A stretch of 56,902 nucleotides of DNA from Dyella japonica DSM 16301 (GCF_001010355.1 NZ_JPLA01000032.1:1-56902); one strand, 5' to 3'; counted from the stretch's first letter, positions 36,792 to 47,277 are shown. Program-made: numbers and translations. Notes: a model not told the origin generated them from the sequence alone.

Positions 36792-36874
36792 TGTGGGAGC
36801 GCACCCTGTGCGCGACGGCCAAACGAAGAGGTAGCGGCGCAGCTCCGCGGTCGCGCACAGGGTGCGCTCCCACA
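36792..36874. repeat. BIME-like inverted repeat, copy 3
   Basis: Perfect 25-base arms (36792-36816 and 36850-36874) around a 33-base centre. It lies between the FUSC gene and the convergent YCII gene, where it could act on the 3' ends of both transcripts. Confidence 0.93.
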
Positions 36875-36893
36875 GTGATTCACCAGCTGCGCT

Positions 36894-37268
36894 TCAGGCC
36901 CCGACGCGCCGGCGCACGGCATCGATATCCCGCACCGGCCTCACCTCGATGCGCCCCGTCCGCGCCCACGGAAATTCCGCGGCGATGCGCACGGCCTCGG
37001 CCATGTCGGCTGCTTCGATCAGGTTGAAGCCGCCGAGGTATTCCTTGGCTTCGGCAAACGGGCCGTCCATCACGCTCATGGTGTTGTCGCGCATGCGCAG
37101 CGATTTGGCCTGGGCCGGCGATTCGAGCTGCATGGAATCGAGCAGATGCCCTTCGGCGCGCAGTTCGTCGGCGTGGACGAAGCAGCCGTGCATCATCGTG
37201 TCGAACTCACCCGGCGGCAGGGCCTCGAGCAGGCTGTCGTCGTTGTAGATCATGACCAGGAACTTCAT
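36894..37268 (-). CDS. YCII-family (DGPF-motif) protein
   Basis: 124 aa ferredoxin-like-fold protein. The start MKFLVMIYNDDSLLEALPPG and the DGPFAEAKEYLGGFNLIEAA stretch are the YCII/DGPF signature; the rest (AAEFPWARTGRIEVRPVRDI) is also typical. GGAGG is four bases before the ATG at 37268; an open frame to 37748 upstream is chance. Relatives are often encoded next to ECF sigma factors, but none is seen here. Function unknown. Confidence 0.9.
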   Translation of the reverse strand: MKFLVMIYNDDSLLEALPPGEFDTMMHGCFVHADELRAEGHLLDSMQLESPAQAKSLRMRDNTMSVMDGPFAEAKEYLGGFNLIEAADMAEAVRIAAEFPWARTGRIEVRPVRDIDAVRRRVGA

Positions 37269-37450
37269 GTTGCCTCCAATGGCTGCGGACGTCGTCGCGC
37301 TCGCCATGATGCCGCCAGCCGCGACGGCTTGCATGTGCAATCGGGCCAACGCACAGCTGGCGGGAATCTCGCCCCAGCTGAGTCGGGCGCCCTGCCACCC
37401 CGGGCAGCTTTTACGCTGCACCGCGCCGAGACGGCACCGCGCCCCTGACT

Positions 37451-37456
37451 TACACT
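37451..37456 (+). promoter_or_regulatory. -10 element implying a leaderless ACMSD transcript
   Basis: TACACT ends seven bases before the ACMSD ATG and there is no Shine-Dalgarno sequence. Transcription would start at about the ATG itself. The -35 is not clear. Confidence 0.45.
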
Positions 37457-37463
37457 CGGCGAC

Positions 37464-38498
37464 ATGCTCAAAATCGACACGCACGCCCATATCCTGCCCC
37501 GCGACTGGCCCAACCTCGCCGCCAAGTTCGGCGACGAGCGCTTTCCGGTGATGATTCACAACGACGGGCGCCATCGCATCTACAAGGATGGCAAGTTCTT
37601 CAGGGAGGTGTGGGACTCGGCCTTCGACGCGCAGCAGCGTATCGACGATTACGCCCGCTTCGACGTGAGCGTGCAGGTGGTGTCCACCGTGCCCGTGCTG
37701 TTCTCGTACTGGGCGCCGGGTTATCAGGCGCTGGAGCTGCATCGTCATCTAAACGACGAGACCGCGCGCATCTGCAACGACTACCCGCGCCATTACGCCG
37801 GCATCGGCACGGTGCCGCTGCAGTCGCCCGACCTGGCCATCCGCGAGCTGGAACGCTGCATCGACGAGCTGGGCCTGCAGGGCGTGCAGGTGGGTTCGCA
37901 CTGCAACGACTGGAACCTGGACGCGCCCGAGCTGTTTCCCTTCTTCGAGGCGGCCGCCGACCTGGGCGCCGCGGTGATGGTGCATCCCTGGGACATGATG
38001 GGCGCCGCCAGCATGCCCAAGTATTGGCTGCCCTGGCTGGTGGGCATGCCGGCCGAACAGTCGCGCGCGGCCTGCTGCCTGGTGTTCGGCGGCGTGCTGG
38101 AGCGCCTGCCGCGGCTGCGCGTGATGCTGGCCCATGGCGGCGGCAGCTTCCCCTGGACCATCGGCCGCATCGAGCATGGTTTCCGCATGCGCCCCGACCT
38201 GGTCGCCACCGACAACCCGCGCAATCCGCGCGAATACCTGCAGCGCCTGTATTTCGATTCCTGCGTGCACGACCCGGCCGCCCTGCGCTATCTCCTGGAT
38301 GTGACCGGGGTCGAGCGCGTGATGCTGGGGACCGACTATCCTTTCCCGCTGGGGGAACAGCATCCGGGCAGCGGCATCGAGTCACTCGGACTCGACGACC
38401 AGGCCCGCGCGCGACTCTTCCACGGCACCGCCCTGGAATGGCTGGGCCTGCCGCTGCAGCGTTTCGAACCTCACCTTCACGCACAGGAAAAGGCATGA
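37464..38498 (+). CDS. 2-Amino-3-carboxymuconate-6-semialdehyde decarboxylase (ACMSD)
   Basis: 344 aa amidohydrolase-fold decarboxylase of the tryptophan/kynurenine pathway, diverting ACMS from quinolinate. Metal ligands His7 and His9 (DTHAHI), His174 (MVHPWDMMG), His224 (MLAHGGGSFP) and Asp291 (LGTDYPFPLGE). RVMLGTDYPFPLGE and the GGSFPWTIGRIEHGF stretch are typical of ACMSD rather than other members of amidohydrolase family 2. It overlaps the following small exported protein gene by four bases, and kynureninase follows. The 195-base gap upstream holds only the divergent YCII start and this promoter. Confidence 0.93.
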   Translation: MLKIDTHAHILPRDWPNLAAKFGDERFPVMIHNDGRHRIYKDGKFFREVWDSAFDAQQRIDDYARFDVSVQVVSTVPVLFSYWAPGYQALELHRHLNDETARICNDYPRHYAGIGTVPLQSPDLAIRELERCIDELGLQGVQVGSHCNDWNLDAPELFPFFEAAADLGAAVMVHPWDMMGAASMPKYWLPWLVGMPAEQSRAACCLVFGGVLERLPRLRVMLAHGGGSFPWTIGRIEHGFRMRPDLVATDNPRNPREYLQRLYFDSCVHDPAALRYLLDVTGVERVMLGTDYPFPLGEQHPGSGIESLGLDDQARARLFHGTALEWLGLPLQRFEPHLHAQEKA

Positions 38499-39001
38499 GC
38501 TTGTTCCGCACTTTGGTTATCGCCGGCGCCCTCGTGATGGCCGGAGCCGCCCACGCCACCGATATCAGCATGGCCGGCGGCAGCGTCACCTTCAGCACGC
38601 CCGACCAGTGGATGGGCATCATGGAAACGCAGGGCGATCCGGAAGTACGCGTGTTCCAGGTCCCCGACCCCTCGCCCAACGGCAGCAGCAGCCTCGCCCG
38701 CATCAGCGTCACGGTGAAGCAGGTGGGCAACGCCGGCGAGTTCCAGCAGTACGTGACCGGCGCCATGGGCAAGGCCAAGGCACTGACCGGCTACCAGGCC
38801 ACCAGCGGCGGCACGCCCGACAACTTCGTCTACACGGCGCAGGAAAACGGCGCGCAGTACAGCTACAGCGAGCGCTACTGGTTCAAGGACAGCCACGCCA
38901 TCCAGCTGCGTTGCGTGCGTCCTGCGCAAGGCCAGGCTGGCGCCGCATGGCGCGCCTCGTTCGACAAGGGCTGCGACGCCATCGCCGCACGCATGAAGTA
39001 A
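38495..39001 (+). CDS. Exported protein of unknown function between ACMSD and kynureninase
   Basis: 168 aa with a Sec signal peptide (LFRTLVIAGALVMAGAAHA), cleaved before TDISMAGGS. The mature part looks like a single small beta-rich domain with FSTPDQWMGIMETQGDPEVR and a C-terminal pair of Cys residues (QLRCVRPAQG, DKGCDAIA) that could form a disulfide. The ATG overlaps the ACMSD stop (ATGA), implying coupled translation, although the protein would act in the periplasm and ACMSD in the cytoplasm. I recognise no family. Confidence 0.85.
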   Translation: MSLFRTLVIAGALVMAGAAHATDISMAGGSVTFSTPDQWMGIMETQGDPEVRVFQVPDPSPNGSSSLARISVTVKQVGNAGEFQQYVTGAMGKAKALTGYQATSGGTPDNFVYTAQENGAQYSYSERYWFKDSHAIQLRCVRPAQGQAGAAWRASFDKGCDAIAARMK

Positions 39002-39012
39002 ATCGTCACCCA

Positions 39013-39037
39013 CGTCGTGCCCGCGCTGGGCACGACG
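39013..39037 (+). other. Intergenic hairpin before kynureninase
   Basis: CGTCGTGCCC (39013-39022) and GGGCACGACG (39028-39037), a perfect 10-bp stem with a five-base loop, lie in the 55-base gap between the exported protein and kynU. No T run. It may set relative expression of the two parts. Confidence 0.6.
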
Positions 39038-39056
39038 CCTCTGCAAGAGATTCCCG

Positions 39057-40337
39057 ATGTCCGCTCCGTTCGAAGCCACCCTCGCCTGGGCGCAGTCCCA
39101 GGATGCCGCCGATCCGCTGCGCGGCTTCCGCGACGAGTTCCTGATACCCAGGCACGAGGGCCGCGACGGCCACTATTTCTGCGGCAATTCGCTGGGCCTG
39201 CAGCCGCGCGCCGTGCGCCCGGCGCTGAGCGCCGAGCTCGACTCCTGGGCCGACCAGGCGGTGGAAGGCCACTTCCGCGGCGACCTGCCGTGGATGGACT
39301 ACCACGAGTTCGTCCGCGACGACCTCGCCAGCGTGGTCGGTGCGCAGCCGTCCGAAGTGGTGGCGATGAACACCCTGGGCGTGAACCTGCACCTGATGAT
39401 GGTGAGCTTCTATCGGCCCACGCCGGAGCGGCACGCCATCCTGATCGAAGCGGGTTCGTTTCCCACCGATCGCTATGCGGTGGAATCGCAGGTGCGTTTC
39501 CACGGTTACGACCCCGCCACCGCGCTGATCGAGTTGCAGGGCGACGAGGCGAACGGCGTGATCTCGATGGAGGCCATCGAGCGCGTGCTGGCCGAACATG
39601 GTTCGCGCATTGCGCTGGTGATGCTGCCGGGCGTGCAGTACCGCACGGGCCAGGCCTTCGACCTGGCGGCGATCACGCGCCTGGCCAATCGCCACGGCTG
39701 CATGGTGGGCTTCGACCTGGCCCATGCCGTGGGCAATCTGCCGCTGCAGTTGCACGACAGCGGCGCGGATTTTGCCATCTGGTGCAGCTACAAATACCTC
39801 AACAGCGGCCCGGGTGCGGTCGGCGGCGCGTTCGTGCATGAGCGCCACGCGCGCACCACCCTGCCGCGTTTCGCCGGCTGGTGGGGACACGACAAGACCT
39901 CGCGGTTCCAGATGGGTCCGCAGTTCGTGCCCACCTATGGCGCGGACGGTTGGCAGCTCAGCAATCCACCGATCCTCGCGTTGGCGCCGCTGCGCGTGTC
40001 GCTGGAGATCTTCCGCCGTGCCGGCATGGGCCGGCTGCGCGAGAAATCGCTGCGGCTTACCGCTTATCTGGAATGGCTGGTGCAGTCGCAATTGAGCGAC
40101 GTGCTGGAAGTGGTGACGCCGAGCGATCCGTCGCGTCGCGGCTCGCAGCTGTCCCTCCGCGTGCTCGGCGGGCGTGCGCGTGGCCGTGCACTGTTCGACG
40201 ATCTGGTCGAGCACGGCATCATCGGCGACTGGCGCGAGCCCGATGTGATCCGCATTTCGCCGACGCCGCTGTACAACCAGTTTGCCGACTGCGTGGCGTT
40301 TGTCGAAGCCACGCGTCGCTGGGCCCAGCGCAGCTGA
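39057..40337 (+). CDS. kynU: Kynureninase
   Basis: 426 aa PLP enzyme cleaving kynurenine (or 3-hydroxykynurenine) to (3-hydroxy)anthranilate and alanine. PLP Lys246 in WCSYKYLNSGPGAVGG, preceded by GFDLAHAVGNLPLQLHD with Asp220 and His223. GNSLGLQPRAV and PHMxx-type RFAGWWGHDKTSRFQMG are also family features. Together with ACMSD it marks tryptophan catabolism or NAD synthesis from tryptophan. Dioxygenase (tdo), kynurenine monooxygenase and 3-hydroxyanthranilate dioxygenase genes are not in view, so the rest must lie elsewhere. Confidence 0.95.
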   Translation: MSAPFEATLAWAQSQDAADPLRGFRDEFLIPRHEGRDGHYFCGNSLGLQPRAVRPALSAELDSWADQAVEGHFRGDLPWMDYHEFVRDDLASVVGAQPSEVVAMNTLGVNLHLMMVSFYRPTPERHAILIEAGSFPTDRYAVESQVRFHGYDPATALIELQGDEANGVISMEAIERVLAEHGSRIALVMLPGVQYRTGQAFDLAAITRLANRHGCMVGFDLAHAVGNLPLQLHDSGADFAIWCSYKYLNSGPGAVGGAFVHERHARTTLPRFAGWWGHDKTSRFQMGPQFVPTYGADGWQLSNPPILALAPLRVSLEIFRRAGMGRLREKSLRLTAYLEWLVQSQLSDVLEVVTPSDPSRRGSQLSLRVLGGRARGRALFDDLVEHGIIGDWREPDVIRISPTPLYNQFADCVAFVEATRRWAQRS

Positions 40338-41597
40338 TCAGGCGACATGGCGCATGCCGCGCCATGTCGCCGCATCGAGCACAAAGGCCAGCACGCACAG
40401 CGCCAGGGCAACGCCGCACACGCCGGTCCATCCCGCGGCCGCCCAGGCGCTGCCGGCGGCCACGGCGCCGGCTCCGCCACCGATGAAGAACACGCCGACG
40501 AACAAGCCATTGAGTCGGCTGCGCGCGGCCGGATCAAGCATATTGATGGCGCGCCGCCCCAGCGTCTGATCACCGACGGCGCCGGCATCGATCACGATGG
40601 CGGCCAGCACCAGCAGACCCAGCGCCAGCCGCGGATGCTGCACCAGGTCCAAGCCAAACCAGCCCGCCCCTGCGATCCCCGCAAGCACAACGCCTGCTGT
40701 GGCCACGGCGTGGGAGATGGGCATGCCCACCGCGCTGTGGCCGCGATCCCCTGCCTTGCCCGCCAACGGCGCCACCACCGTGCCGGCCACGCCGGCGAGC
40801 GCGAACCACGCCAGGCCGCGGCTGTCGAGCAGAAAGGGCGCCTGCACCAGGCGCAGCGCAATCCCGGTCCAGAATGCGCTGAACGCGGCCATCATGATCG
40901 CCGCCGAGACGGCGTAGCGTCGCAACACCGGTTCACCGCGCCATAGCGTCCACAGCGACGCGATCAGCCCGCGATATGAGGTATGCACCAGCGGCTGTCG
41001 CCGTGGCAGCGCGAACCAAAGCGCGACGGCAAGCAACGCGTCGAACGCGCCCAGCAGGCCGTAACAGGCACGCCAGCCCCAGGTGCCCTCCACCAGGCTG
41101 GCCAACGGACGCGACAACAGGATGCCGAGCATCACGCCGCTCATCACGTTGCCCACGGCGCTGCCGCGATGCTCCGGCCTGGCCATGGCGGCCGCCAGCG
41201 GAACCAGGATCTGGATCGCACACGAGGTGGCCCCCGCCAGGCATACGGCCAGCAACAACCACCACGCCTGCTGCGCCACGGCTGCAGCGCCCAGCGCGAG
41301 CGCGCAAGCCAGCAGGGTGATCGTGGTCAGGCGCCGGTTTTCGAAGAGATCCGCCAACGGCACCACGAACATCATGCCAACGGCGTAACCCAGCTGCGGC
41401 AGCATCGCCACCAGCCCGGTGAGCGACGGGGGCAGATGCATCGCACGCGCCACCGGGCCGGCCAGGGGCTGCGCCGCCGTGAGATTGATGATGATCACGC
41501 CCACCGCAAAGGCGAACAGCAGGGTCAATGGCGTGGTGAGCTCCGCGGGCACCTCGGTCGCCACGGCATCGATACGGCGTCGGGAGGGGTATTGCAT
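40338..41597 (-). CDS. MFS transporter
   Basis: About 419 aa with roughly 12 membrane helices. Typical MFS features: VVPLADLFENRRLTT after the second helix (A-motif-like), QILVPLAAAMARPEHRGSAV and SRLNGLFVGVFFIGGGAGA. Sugar or drug efflux is the usual role; substrate not readable. I start at 41597; an open frame up to 41651 would add 18 residues, but neither start has a good ribosome site. It is divergent from a LysR regulator, which probably controls it. The last codons form half of a long inverted repeat shared with the convergent kynU end. Confidence 0.88.
   Translation of the reverse strand: MQYPSRRRIDAVATEVPAELTTPLTLLFAFAVGVIIINLTAAQPLAGPVARAMHLPPSLTGLVAMLPQLGYAVGMMFVVPLADLFENRRLTTITLLACALALGAAAVAQQAWWLLLAVCLAGATSCAIQILVPLAAAMARPEHRGSAVGNVMSGVMLGILLSRPLASLVEGTWGWRACYGLLGAFDALLAVALWFALPRRQPLVHTSYRGLIASLWTLWRGEPVLRRYAVSAAIMMAAFSAFWTGIALRLVQAPFLLDSRGLAWFALAGVAGTVVAPLAGKAGDRGHSAVGMPISHAVATAGVVLAGIAGAGWFGLDLVQHPRLALGLLVLAAIVIDAGAVGDQTLGRRAINMLDPAARSRLNGLFVGVFFIGGGAGAVAAGSAWAAAGWTGVCGVALALCVLAFVLDAATWRGMRHVA
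40341..40371. terminator. 13-bp inverted repeat at the kynU/MFS junction
   Basis: GGCGACATGGCGC (40341-40353) and GCGCCATGTCGCC (40359-40371), perfect, with loop ATGCC. It begins just after both stop codons, which abut, and lies inside the last MFS codons. It could stop transcripts from both sides even without a T run, and its arms code for the final residues of the transporter. Confidence 0.65.
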
Positions 41598-41649
41598 GTC
41601 TTGGGGCCTTGCCAATCGATGGGCCTGCGATGCTAAATACCCTGGCATC

Positions 41650-41673
41650 ATGATGACAGTGAATAATCATCAT
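41650..41673. promoter_or_regulatory. Candidate operator between MFS and LysR genes
   Basis: ATGATGA (41650-41656) and TCATCAT (41667-41673), a perfect 7-bp dyad with a 10-base spacer. This is about the spacing of LysR-type sites and it lies in the divergent promoter region. The overlapping palindrome ATCATGAT lies at 41647-41654. Confidence 0.5.
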
Positions 41674-41715
41674 AGTTTTCATGCGTACTTTGCATACAGA
41701 GCAGGACCATCGGGC

Positions 41716-42621
41716 ATGAATACGCGGGACGTCAGGGCCTTCATCGCGGTGGTGGACACCGGCTCCATCGTGCAGGCGGCGGCCCAGCTGCACCTCACCC
41801 AGCCCGGCGTCACGCGTCGCGTGCAAAGCCTGGAGGCGCTGCTGGGCGTGGAACTGCTGGATCGCCAATCCAAGCCGCTGCGCCCCACCGCGACGGGACG
41901 CGAGATCTACCAGAAGGGCCGCGACCTGCTGCACGCCGAGGCCGACCTGCTCGCACTGGCGCGCAGCGACACCGAACCCACCGGCGAATTGCGCCTGGGC
42001 ATGCCGCCGTTCCTCGCGGAGCGCGCGCTCACCACGCCCATCGATCTGCTCCGCTCGCGCTATCCGGGCCTCGCGCTGCGCATCCATTCGGCCTGGTCGC
42101 CCGGCCTGGTGGAACAAGTGGAGACCGGCCTGCTGGACGCGGCAGCGGTGGTTCTCTCCGAGCACACGCCGCCACCAGCAACGATGACGGCGCACGCCAT
42201 CGATCGCCAGCCTTTGCGCATTGTCGCCGCGCCATCGCTGGGCCTGCGCGCACGCGCCACGCTCAAGGATCTCTCCGCGTTTCCCTGGGTGTTGAGCCAG
42301 AACGGCTGCGGCATGCGTTCCACCTTGCGGCGGGCCATGGAAGAACGCGGGCTGCCCTGCAACGTGGGCGTGGAAGCGTTCGGGGCGGATCTGCAGTTGT
42401 CCCTGGTCGCGCGCGGCGCCGGCATCGGCATCATCACTCCCGACCTGCTCTCCGCCAGCAGCTATCGCAGCCAGCTGAAGCTCGTCACGGTAACCGACTT
42501 CCAGCTGGACATGATCGCCTGGCTGATCCACCGCGCCCTGCCGCCGCGCCTGGAAGCGCCGGTGGCCATGCTGCTGGAGCAGCTCAAGGCGGTGATGTCG
42601 CGGCGGCCGCGGTCGCGTTGA
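41716..42621 (+). CDS. LysR-family transcriptional regulator
   Basis: 301 aa. The N-terminal winged helix-turn-helix has FIAVVDTGSIVQAAAQLHLT and QPGVTRRVQSLEALLGVELL. The C-terminal substrate-binding domain has GELRLGMPPFLAERALTTP and LVARGAGIGIITPDLL. It is divergent from the MFS gene, which it probably regulates in response to a transported ligand. GCAGGACC precedes the ATG at 41716. Confidence 0.93.
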   Translation: MNTRDVRAFIAVVDTGSIVQAAAQLHLTQPGVTRRVQSLEALLGVELLDRQSKPLRPTATGREIYQKGRDLLHAEADLLALARSDTEPTGELRLGMPPFLAERALTTPIDLLRSRYPGLALRIHSAWSPGLVEQVETGLLDAAAVVLSEHTPPPATMTAHAIDRQPLRIVAAPSLGLRARATLKDLSAFPWVLSQNGCGMRSTLRRAMEERGLPCNVGVEAFGADLQLSLVARGAGIGIITPDLLSASSYRSQLKLVTVTDFQLDMIAWLIHRALPPRLEAPVAMLLEQLKAVMSRRPRSR

Positions 42622-42710
42622 AGGCGATGAATGGACGTCCATCCATTAGGCATGGATGCGAGTGCTGGTTGGTTGAGCCATGATGGCCCCCTCCACGACA
42701 AGGAATGGCC

Positions 42711-43202
42711 ATGCGCAACGCACTGCTCGTCCGCCTGCTCGGTCTGATCGCCCTGCCGATGGCTGTTTGCCTGGCACATGCGCAAACACCGGCAGCGATG
42801 CCGACCGGCGACGAACTGACCCGCACGATTGCTTCGCTTGACAGCAAGGTCTTCGACGCCTACAACCACTGCGATCTGAAGACGTTCGGCGAGTACTTCA
42901 GCGACGACATCGAGTTCTACCACGACAAGGGTGGACTGATGACTACTCGCGACGCCATCGTTGATGCGACCCGGCGCAATATCTGCCACAAAGTGCGGCG
43001 CGAACTGATCGGCAACATCGAGGTGTATCCGATCAAGGATTACGGCGCGATCGAGATCGGCACGCACAAGTTCTGCCAGCTCGAGTCCGGCAAGTGCGAA
43101 GGCATGGGCAAGTTCTTCCATATCTGGCGTTACCAGCATGGCCAGTGGCAGCTGACGCGCGTGGTGAGTTACGACCATCGGCCGCTCGAGCCTGCAAACT
43201 GA
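42711..43202 (+). CDS. Exported NTF2-like (DUF4440-type) protein
   Basis: 163 aa with a Sec signal peptide (RLLGLIALPMAVCLAHA). An SnoaL/NTF2-like cone domain follows: VFDAYNHCDLKTFGEYFSDD, EFYHDKGGLMTTRDAIVDA, GAIEIGTHKFCQ and FFHIWRYQHGQWQLTRVVSY. AAGGA lies six bases before the ATG at 42711; an ATG six bases upstream is unlikely. Periplasmic, function unknown. It is followed by a BIME-like repeat and the convergent proA. Confidence 0.85.
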   Translation: MRNALLVRLLGLIALPMAVCLAHAQTPAAMPTGDELTRTIASLDSKVFDAYNHCDLKTFGEYFSDDIEFYHDKGGLMTTRDAIVDATRRNICHKVRRELIGNIEVYPIKDYGAIEIGTHKFCQLESGKCEGMGKFFHIWRYQHGQWQLTRVVSYDHRPLEPAN

Positions 43203-43217
43203 GCGCCACCACGCCCT

Positions 43218-43337
43218 TGTAGGAGCGCACCCTGTGCGCGACAGCCTACGGAGCGATGAAGCCGGATCGGTCGTCGCGAAGACCGGGCACAGAGGCTTCC
43301 GGTCAGTCCGCGGTCGCGCACAGGGTGCGCTCCTACA
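43218..43337. repeat. BIME-like inverted repeat, copy 4 (variant)
   Basis: Arms 43218-43242 and 43313-43337 match the family but carry TGTAGGAGC instead of TGTGGGAGC, changed on both sides so the pairing holds. The 70-base centre has its own inner CGGATCGG and CCGGTC pairs. It lies between the exported NTF2-like gene and proA and ends within a few bases of the proA stop. Confidence 0.92.
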
Positions 43338-43342
43338 ATCGA

Positions 43343-44604
<1,262 letters not shown>

Positions 44605-44608
<4 letters not shown>

Positions 44609-45777
44609 GCGTCGATATCTCCGGTGGTCTCGATGTCTGCCGTGGTGGCGAGATCATCACGATGCACGACTTCCGCACCGTAGCTGTAACCCAGGATGAT
44701 TTCGATATCGCGGCTATGCCGCCCGGCCAAACGCTTCACTTCGCCGGCGCCGTACTGGCTCAGTCCACGCGCCACCGCACGCCCCTGCTCGTCGACGATC
44801 TCGACCAGGTCGCCGCGGTGGAATTCGCCGATCACCGCAAGCACGCCACCGGGCAGCAGGGAGGCGCGTCCGCTGGCCAGGGCACGCACTGCACCCGCAT
44901 CCACATGGACGCGTCCCGGTGCAGCGGGCGCATGGCGCAACCAGTACTTGCGCGCCTGCATGCGATTGCGGCCAGCTGCGAAAAACGTTCCCAGCAATTC
45001 ACCGCGCGAGAGTGCGGCGACGGCGCCGGCGTTTCGGCCGCTGAACAACGCGGTCGGTATGCCCGCGGCGCCCGCCTTGGACGCCGCCTCAAGCTTGGTA
45101 TGCATGCCGCCCGTACCGACCGCGCTGCCGCTGCCGCCGGCCATGGCCAGGATCTCGGGCGTCAGCGCGTCCACTCTCCTGATGGGCGTCGCCGCGGGAT
45201 CGCGGCGCGGATCGGCGGTATACAGCGCATCGATATCGGAAGCGATCAGCAACAGGTCCGCATCGACCAGGGCCGCGACGATGGCGGCCAGATTGTCGTT
45301 GTCGCCCAGCTTCAACTCGTCGACCGCGACCGTGTCGTTCTCGTTCACCACCGGCAGCACGTCAAGCGCCAGCAGTTCGCGCAGCGTGGTGCGGGCATTG
45401 AGATAACGGCGCCGGCTGCGCAGGTCGTCATGGGCCAGCAGGACCTGTGCCACCGGGCGTGCGCTGAGCGACTGCCATAGCGCGATCATCGGCGCCTGCC
45501 CCAAGGCGGCCAGCGCCTGGCGCGCCGCCAGATCGCCGCCGCTGGGCGCATGCGCCCGCAGCTGCGCCCGCCCTGCCGCCACCGCGCCGGAGGACACCAG
45601 CACCACTTGGCGGCCTGCCTCCCGGCTCGCCCGGATGAACTCCGCCAGCCTCGCGGCATAGGCCGCCGTGAGGCCGCCGCCGTCGGCTGCCAGCAGGTTG
45701 CTGCCCACCTTCAACACGGCACGACGCCAGGCAGGCAGCGCCTGCGGGGCCGTCTGCACGCGCTGCCCCTCATTCAT
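44605..45777 (-). CDS. proB: Glutamate 5-kinase with C-terminal PUA domain
   Basis: 390 aa, first enzyme of proline synthesis, feedback-inhibited by proline in relatives. The kinase part starts [16 protein letters not shown], with [32 protein letters not shown] and [12 protein letters not shown]. The C-terminal PUA domain starts at about residue 300 and has [23 protein letters not shown] and [16 protein letters not shown]. It is 44 bases after argH, in the same direction, and overlaps proA. Confidence 0.96.
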
Positions 45778-45821
45778 GATTCGGCACTTCCCGTACTGAC
45801 GGTCGTCATGCCGATCTCCGT

Positions 45822-47117
45822 TTAGACGTCCAGATGGCCGAGTCTATCGCGCAATTCGTCCAGGCGCAGGTCGTTGCCGGAACCGGGCGACACGCGAGCA
45901 GCCAGGCTGCCCTCGGGCGTGCGCCCCGCACCCGCCGAGGCGGCGGCATCGGCCGCTGCCCGATAGGCGTCGCGGAACGGCACACCAGCTGCCGCCTGCT
46001 CGATCGCCACATCGGTGGCGTACATCGCCGGCTCGATCGCGGCGCGCATGGCGGGCTCGTTCCATTCCATCCGCGCCAGCAGATCCGGCACCAGTTCCAG
46101 CGCGGCCAGACCGTGGCGGCAGCCGTGGAACAGCGAGCCCTTGGAGAACTGCAGGTCACGCTGGTAGCCCGACGGCAGCGAGAGCAGCTGCTCGATCTCG
46201 GTACGCGCAGCCGCCACGCTGGCATAGCTGGCGCGCAGCAGCTCGACTACGTCGGGGTTGCGCTTGTTCGGCATGATCGAGCTGCCGGTGGTGTACTCCG
46301 ACGGCAGCTTCACGAAGTTGAATTCCGCGGTGGTGAACAGCGACAGGTCCCAGGCCATGCGGCGCACGTCCAGCAGCGCGCCGGCAATCGCCTCGAGCAC
46401 GGCCATCTCGAACTTGCCGCGCGAGAGCTGCGCATAGATCGGCGACACCTGCATGCGGGCAAAACCCAACGCCTGGGTGGTGTGTTCGCGATCCAGCTTG
46501 AGGTTGACGCCATAGCCCGCGGCCGTGCCCAGCGGATTGGCATCGATCAGCAGCGCCGTCTGCTTTGCACGCAGCGCATTGTCGATAAAGCCCTCGGCAA
46601 AGCCGGCAAACCACATGCCGGTGGAGGACACCACGGCACGCTGCAGATGGGTGTACCCCGGCAGCGGAACCGCCGGCTGGGCGGCGCGATCGAGACAGAC
46701 CTGCGCGATCGCACGGCAATACTGTTCCAGCGCCGCCAGTTGCTCCTTCAGCCACAGGCGCGTGGCGACCAGGATCTGATCGTTGCGGCTGCGGCCGGTG
46801 TGCACGCGGCGCCCAGCATCGCCAAGGCGCTCGGTGAGACGCGCCTCGATCGCCGAATGACCGTCTTCATAGCGATCGTCCAGCACGAAGGCGCCGCTGC
46901 GGAAGTCCTCGGCCAGCGCATCCAGCTCGCGCTTGAGCGCGGCGGCTTCGTCCGCGCTGACCACGCCGATATTGGCCAGGCCTTCGACATGCGCCTTGCT
47001 GGCGGTGATGTCATGCAGGAAAAACTCGCGATCCAGCAGCACGTCGTCGCCGGCAAGAAACGCCATGATGCGGGCGTCGATCTTGATATTGGATTTTTGC
47101 CAGAGGGGTTGGGTCAT
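45822..47117 (-). CDS. argH: Argininosuccinate lyase
   Basis: 431 aa, last step of arginine synthesis, splitting argininosuccinate into arginine and fumarate. The signature [12 protein letters not shown] carries the catalytic Ser loop. [20 protein letters not shown] and [13 protein letters not shown] are further family marks. It is shorter than E. coli ArgH (457) but normal for this lineage. AAAGAGG precedes the ATG. The island of GAGAAGTGAG repeats separates it from argC. Confidence 0.95.
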   Translation of the reverse strand: MTQPLWQKSNIKIDARIMAFLAGDDVLLDREFFLHDITASKAHVEGLANIGVVSADEAAALKRELDALAEDFRSGAFVLDDRYEDGHSAIEARLTERLGDAGRRVHTGRSRNDQILVATRLWLKEQLAALEQYCRAIAQVCLDRAAQPAVPLPGYTHLQRAVVSSTGMWFAGFAEGFIDNALRAKQTALLIDANPLGTAAGYGVNLKLDREHTTQALGFARMQVSPIYAQLSRGKFEMAVLEAIAGALLDVRRMAWDLSLFTTAEFNFVKLPSEYTTGSSIMPNKRNPDVVELLRASYASVAAARTEIEQLLSLPSGYQRDLQFSKGSLFHGCRHGLAALELVPDLLARMEWNEPAMRAAIEPAMYATDVAIEQAAAGVPFRDAYRAAADAAASAGAGRTPEGSLAARVSPGSGNDLRLDELRDRLGHLDV

Positions 47118-47131
47118 TGGAATGCCTCTTT

Positions 47132-47277
47132 AGAGCGAGAAGTGAGAAGTTAGGAGTTAGTAGCTAGGAGTGAGAAGTGAGGGATGAGAAGTGAGATAGA
47201 GCTGAAGAATGACGGCTTTCTCTTACTCCTCACTTCTCCCCACTCACTTCTGGCTCTTCCCACTCACTTCTCGCTCT
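47132..47277. repeat. GAGAAGTGAG repeat island between argC and argH
   Basis: AGAGCGAGAAGTGAG (47132-47146) has an exact reverse complement at 47263-47277. Between them are many further copies of GAGAAGTGAG/AGGAGTTAG units, in direct order on the left and reversed on the right. The right arm runs into the argC 3' end. It is not a CRISPR array because units are short, irregular and without regular spacers. Confidence 0.9.

Noticed and set aside
47132..47277. CRISPR-like repeat array
   Set aside because: Units are about 10 bases, irregular and without unique spacers, and no cas gene is near.
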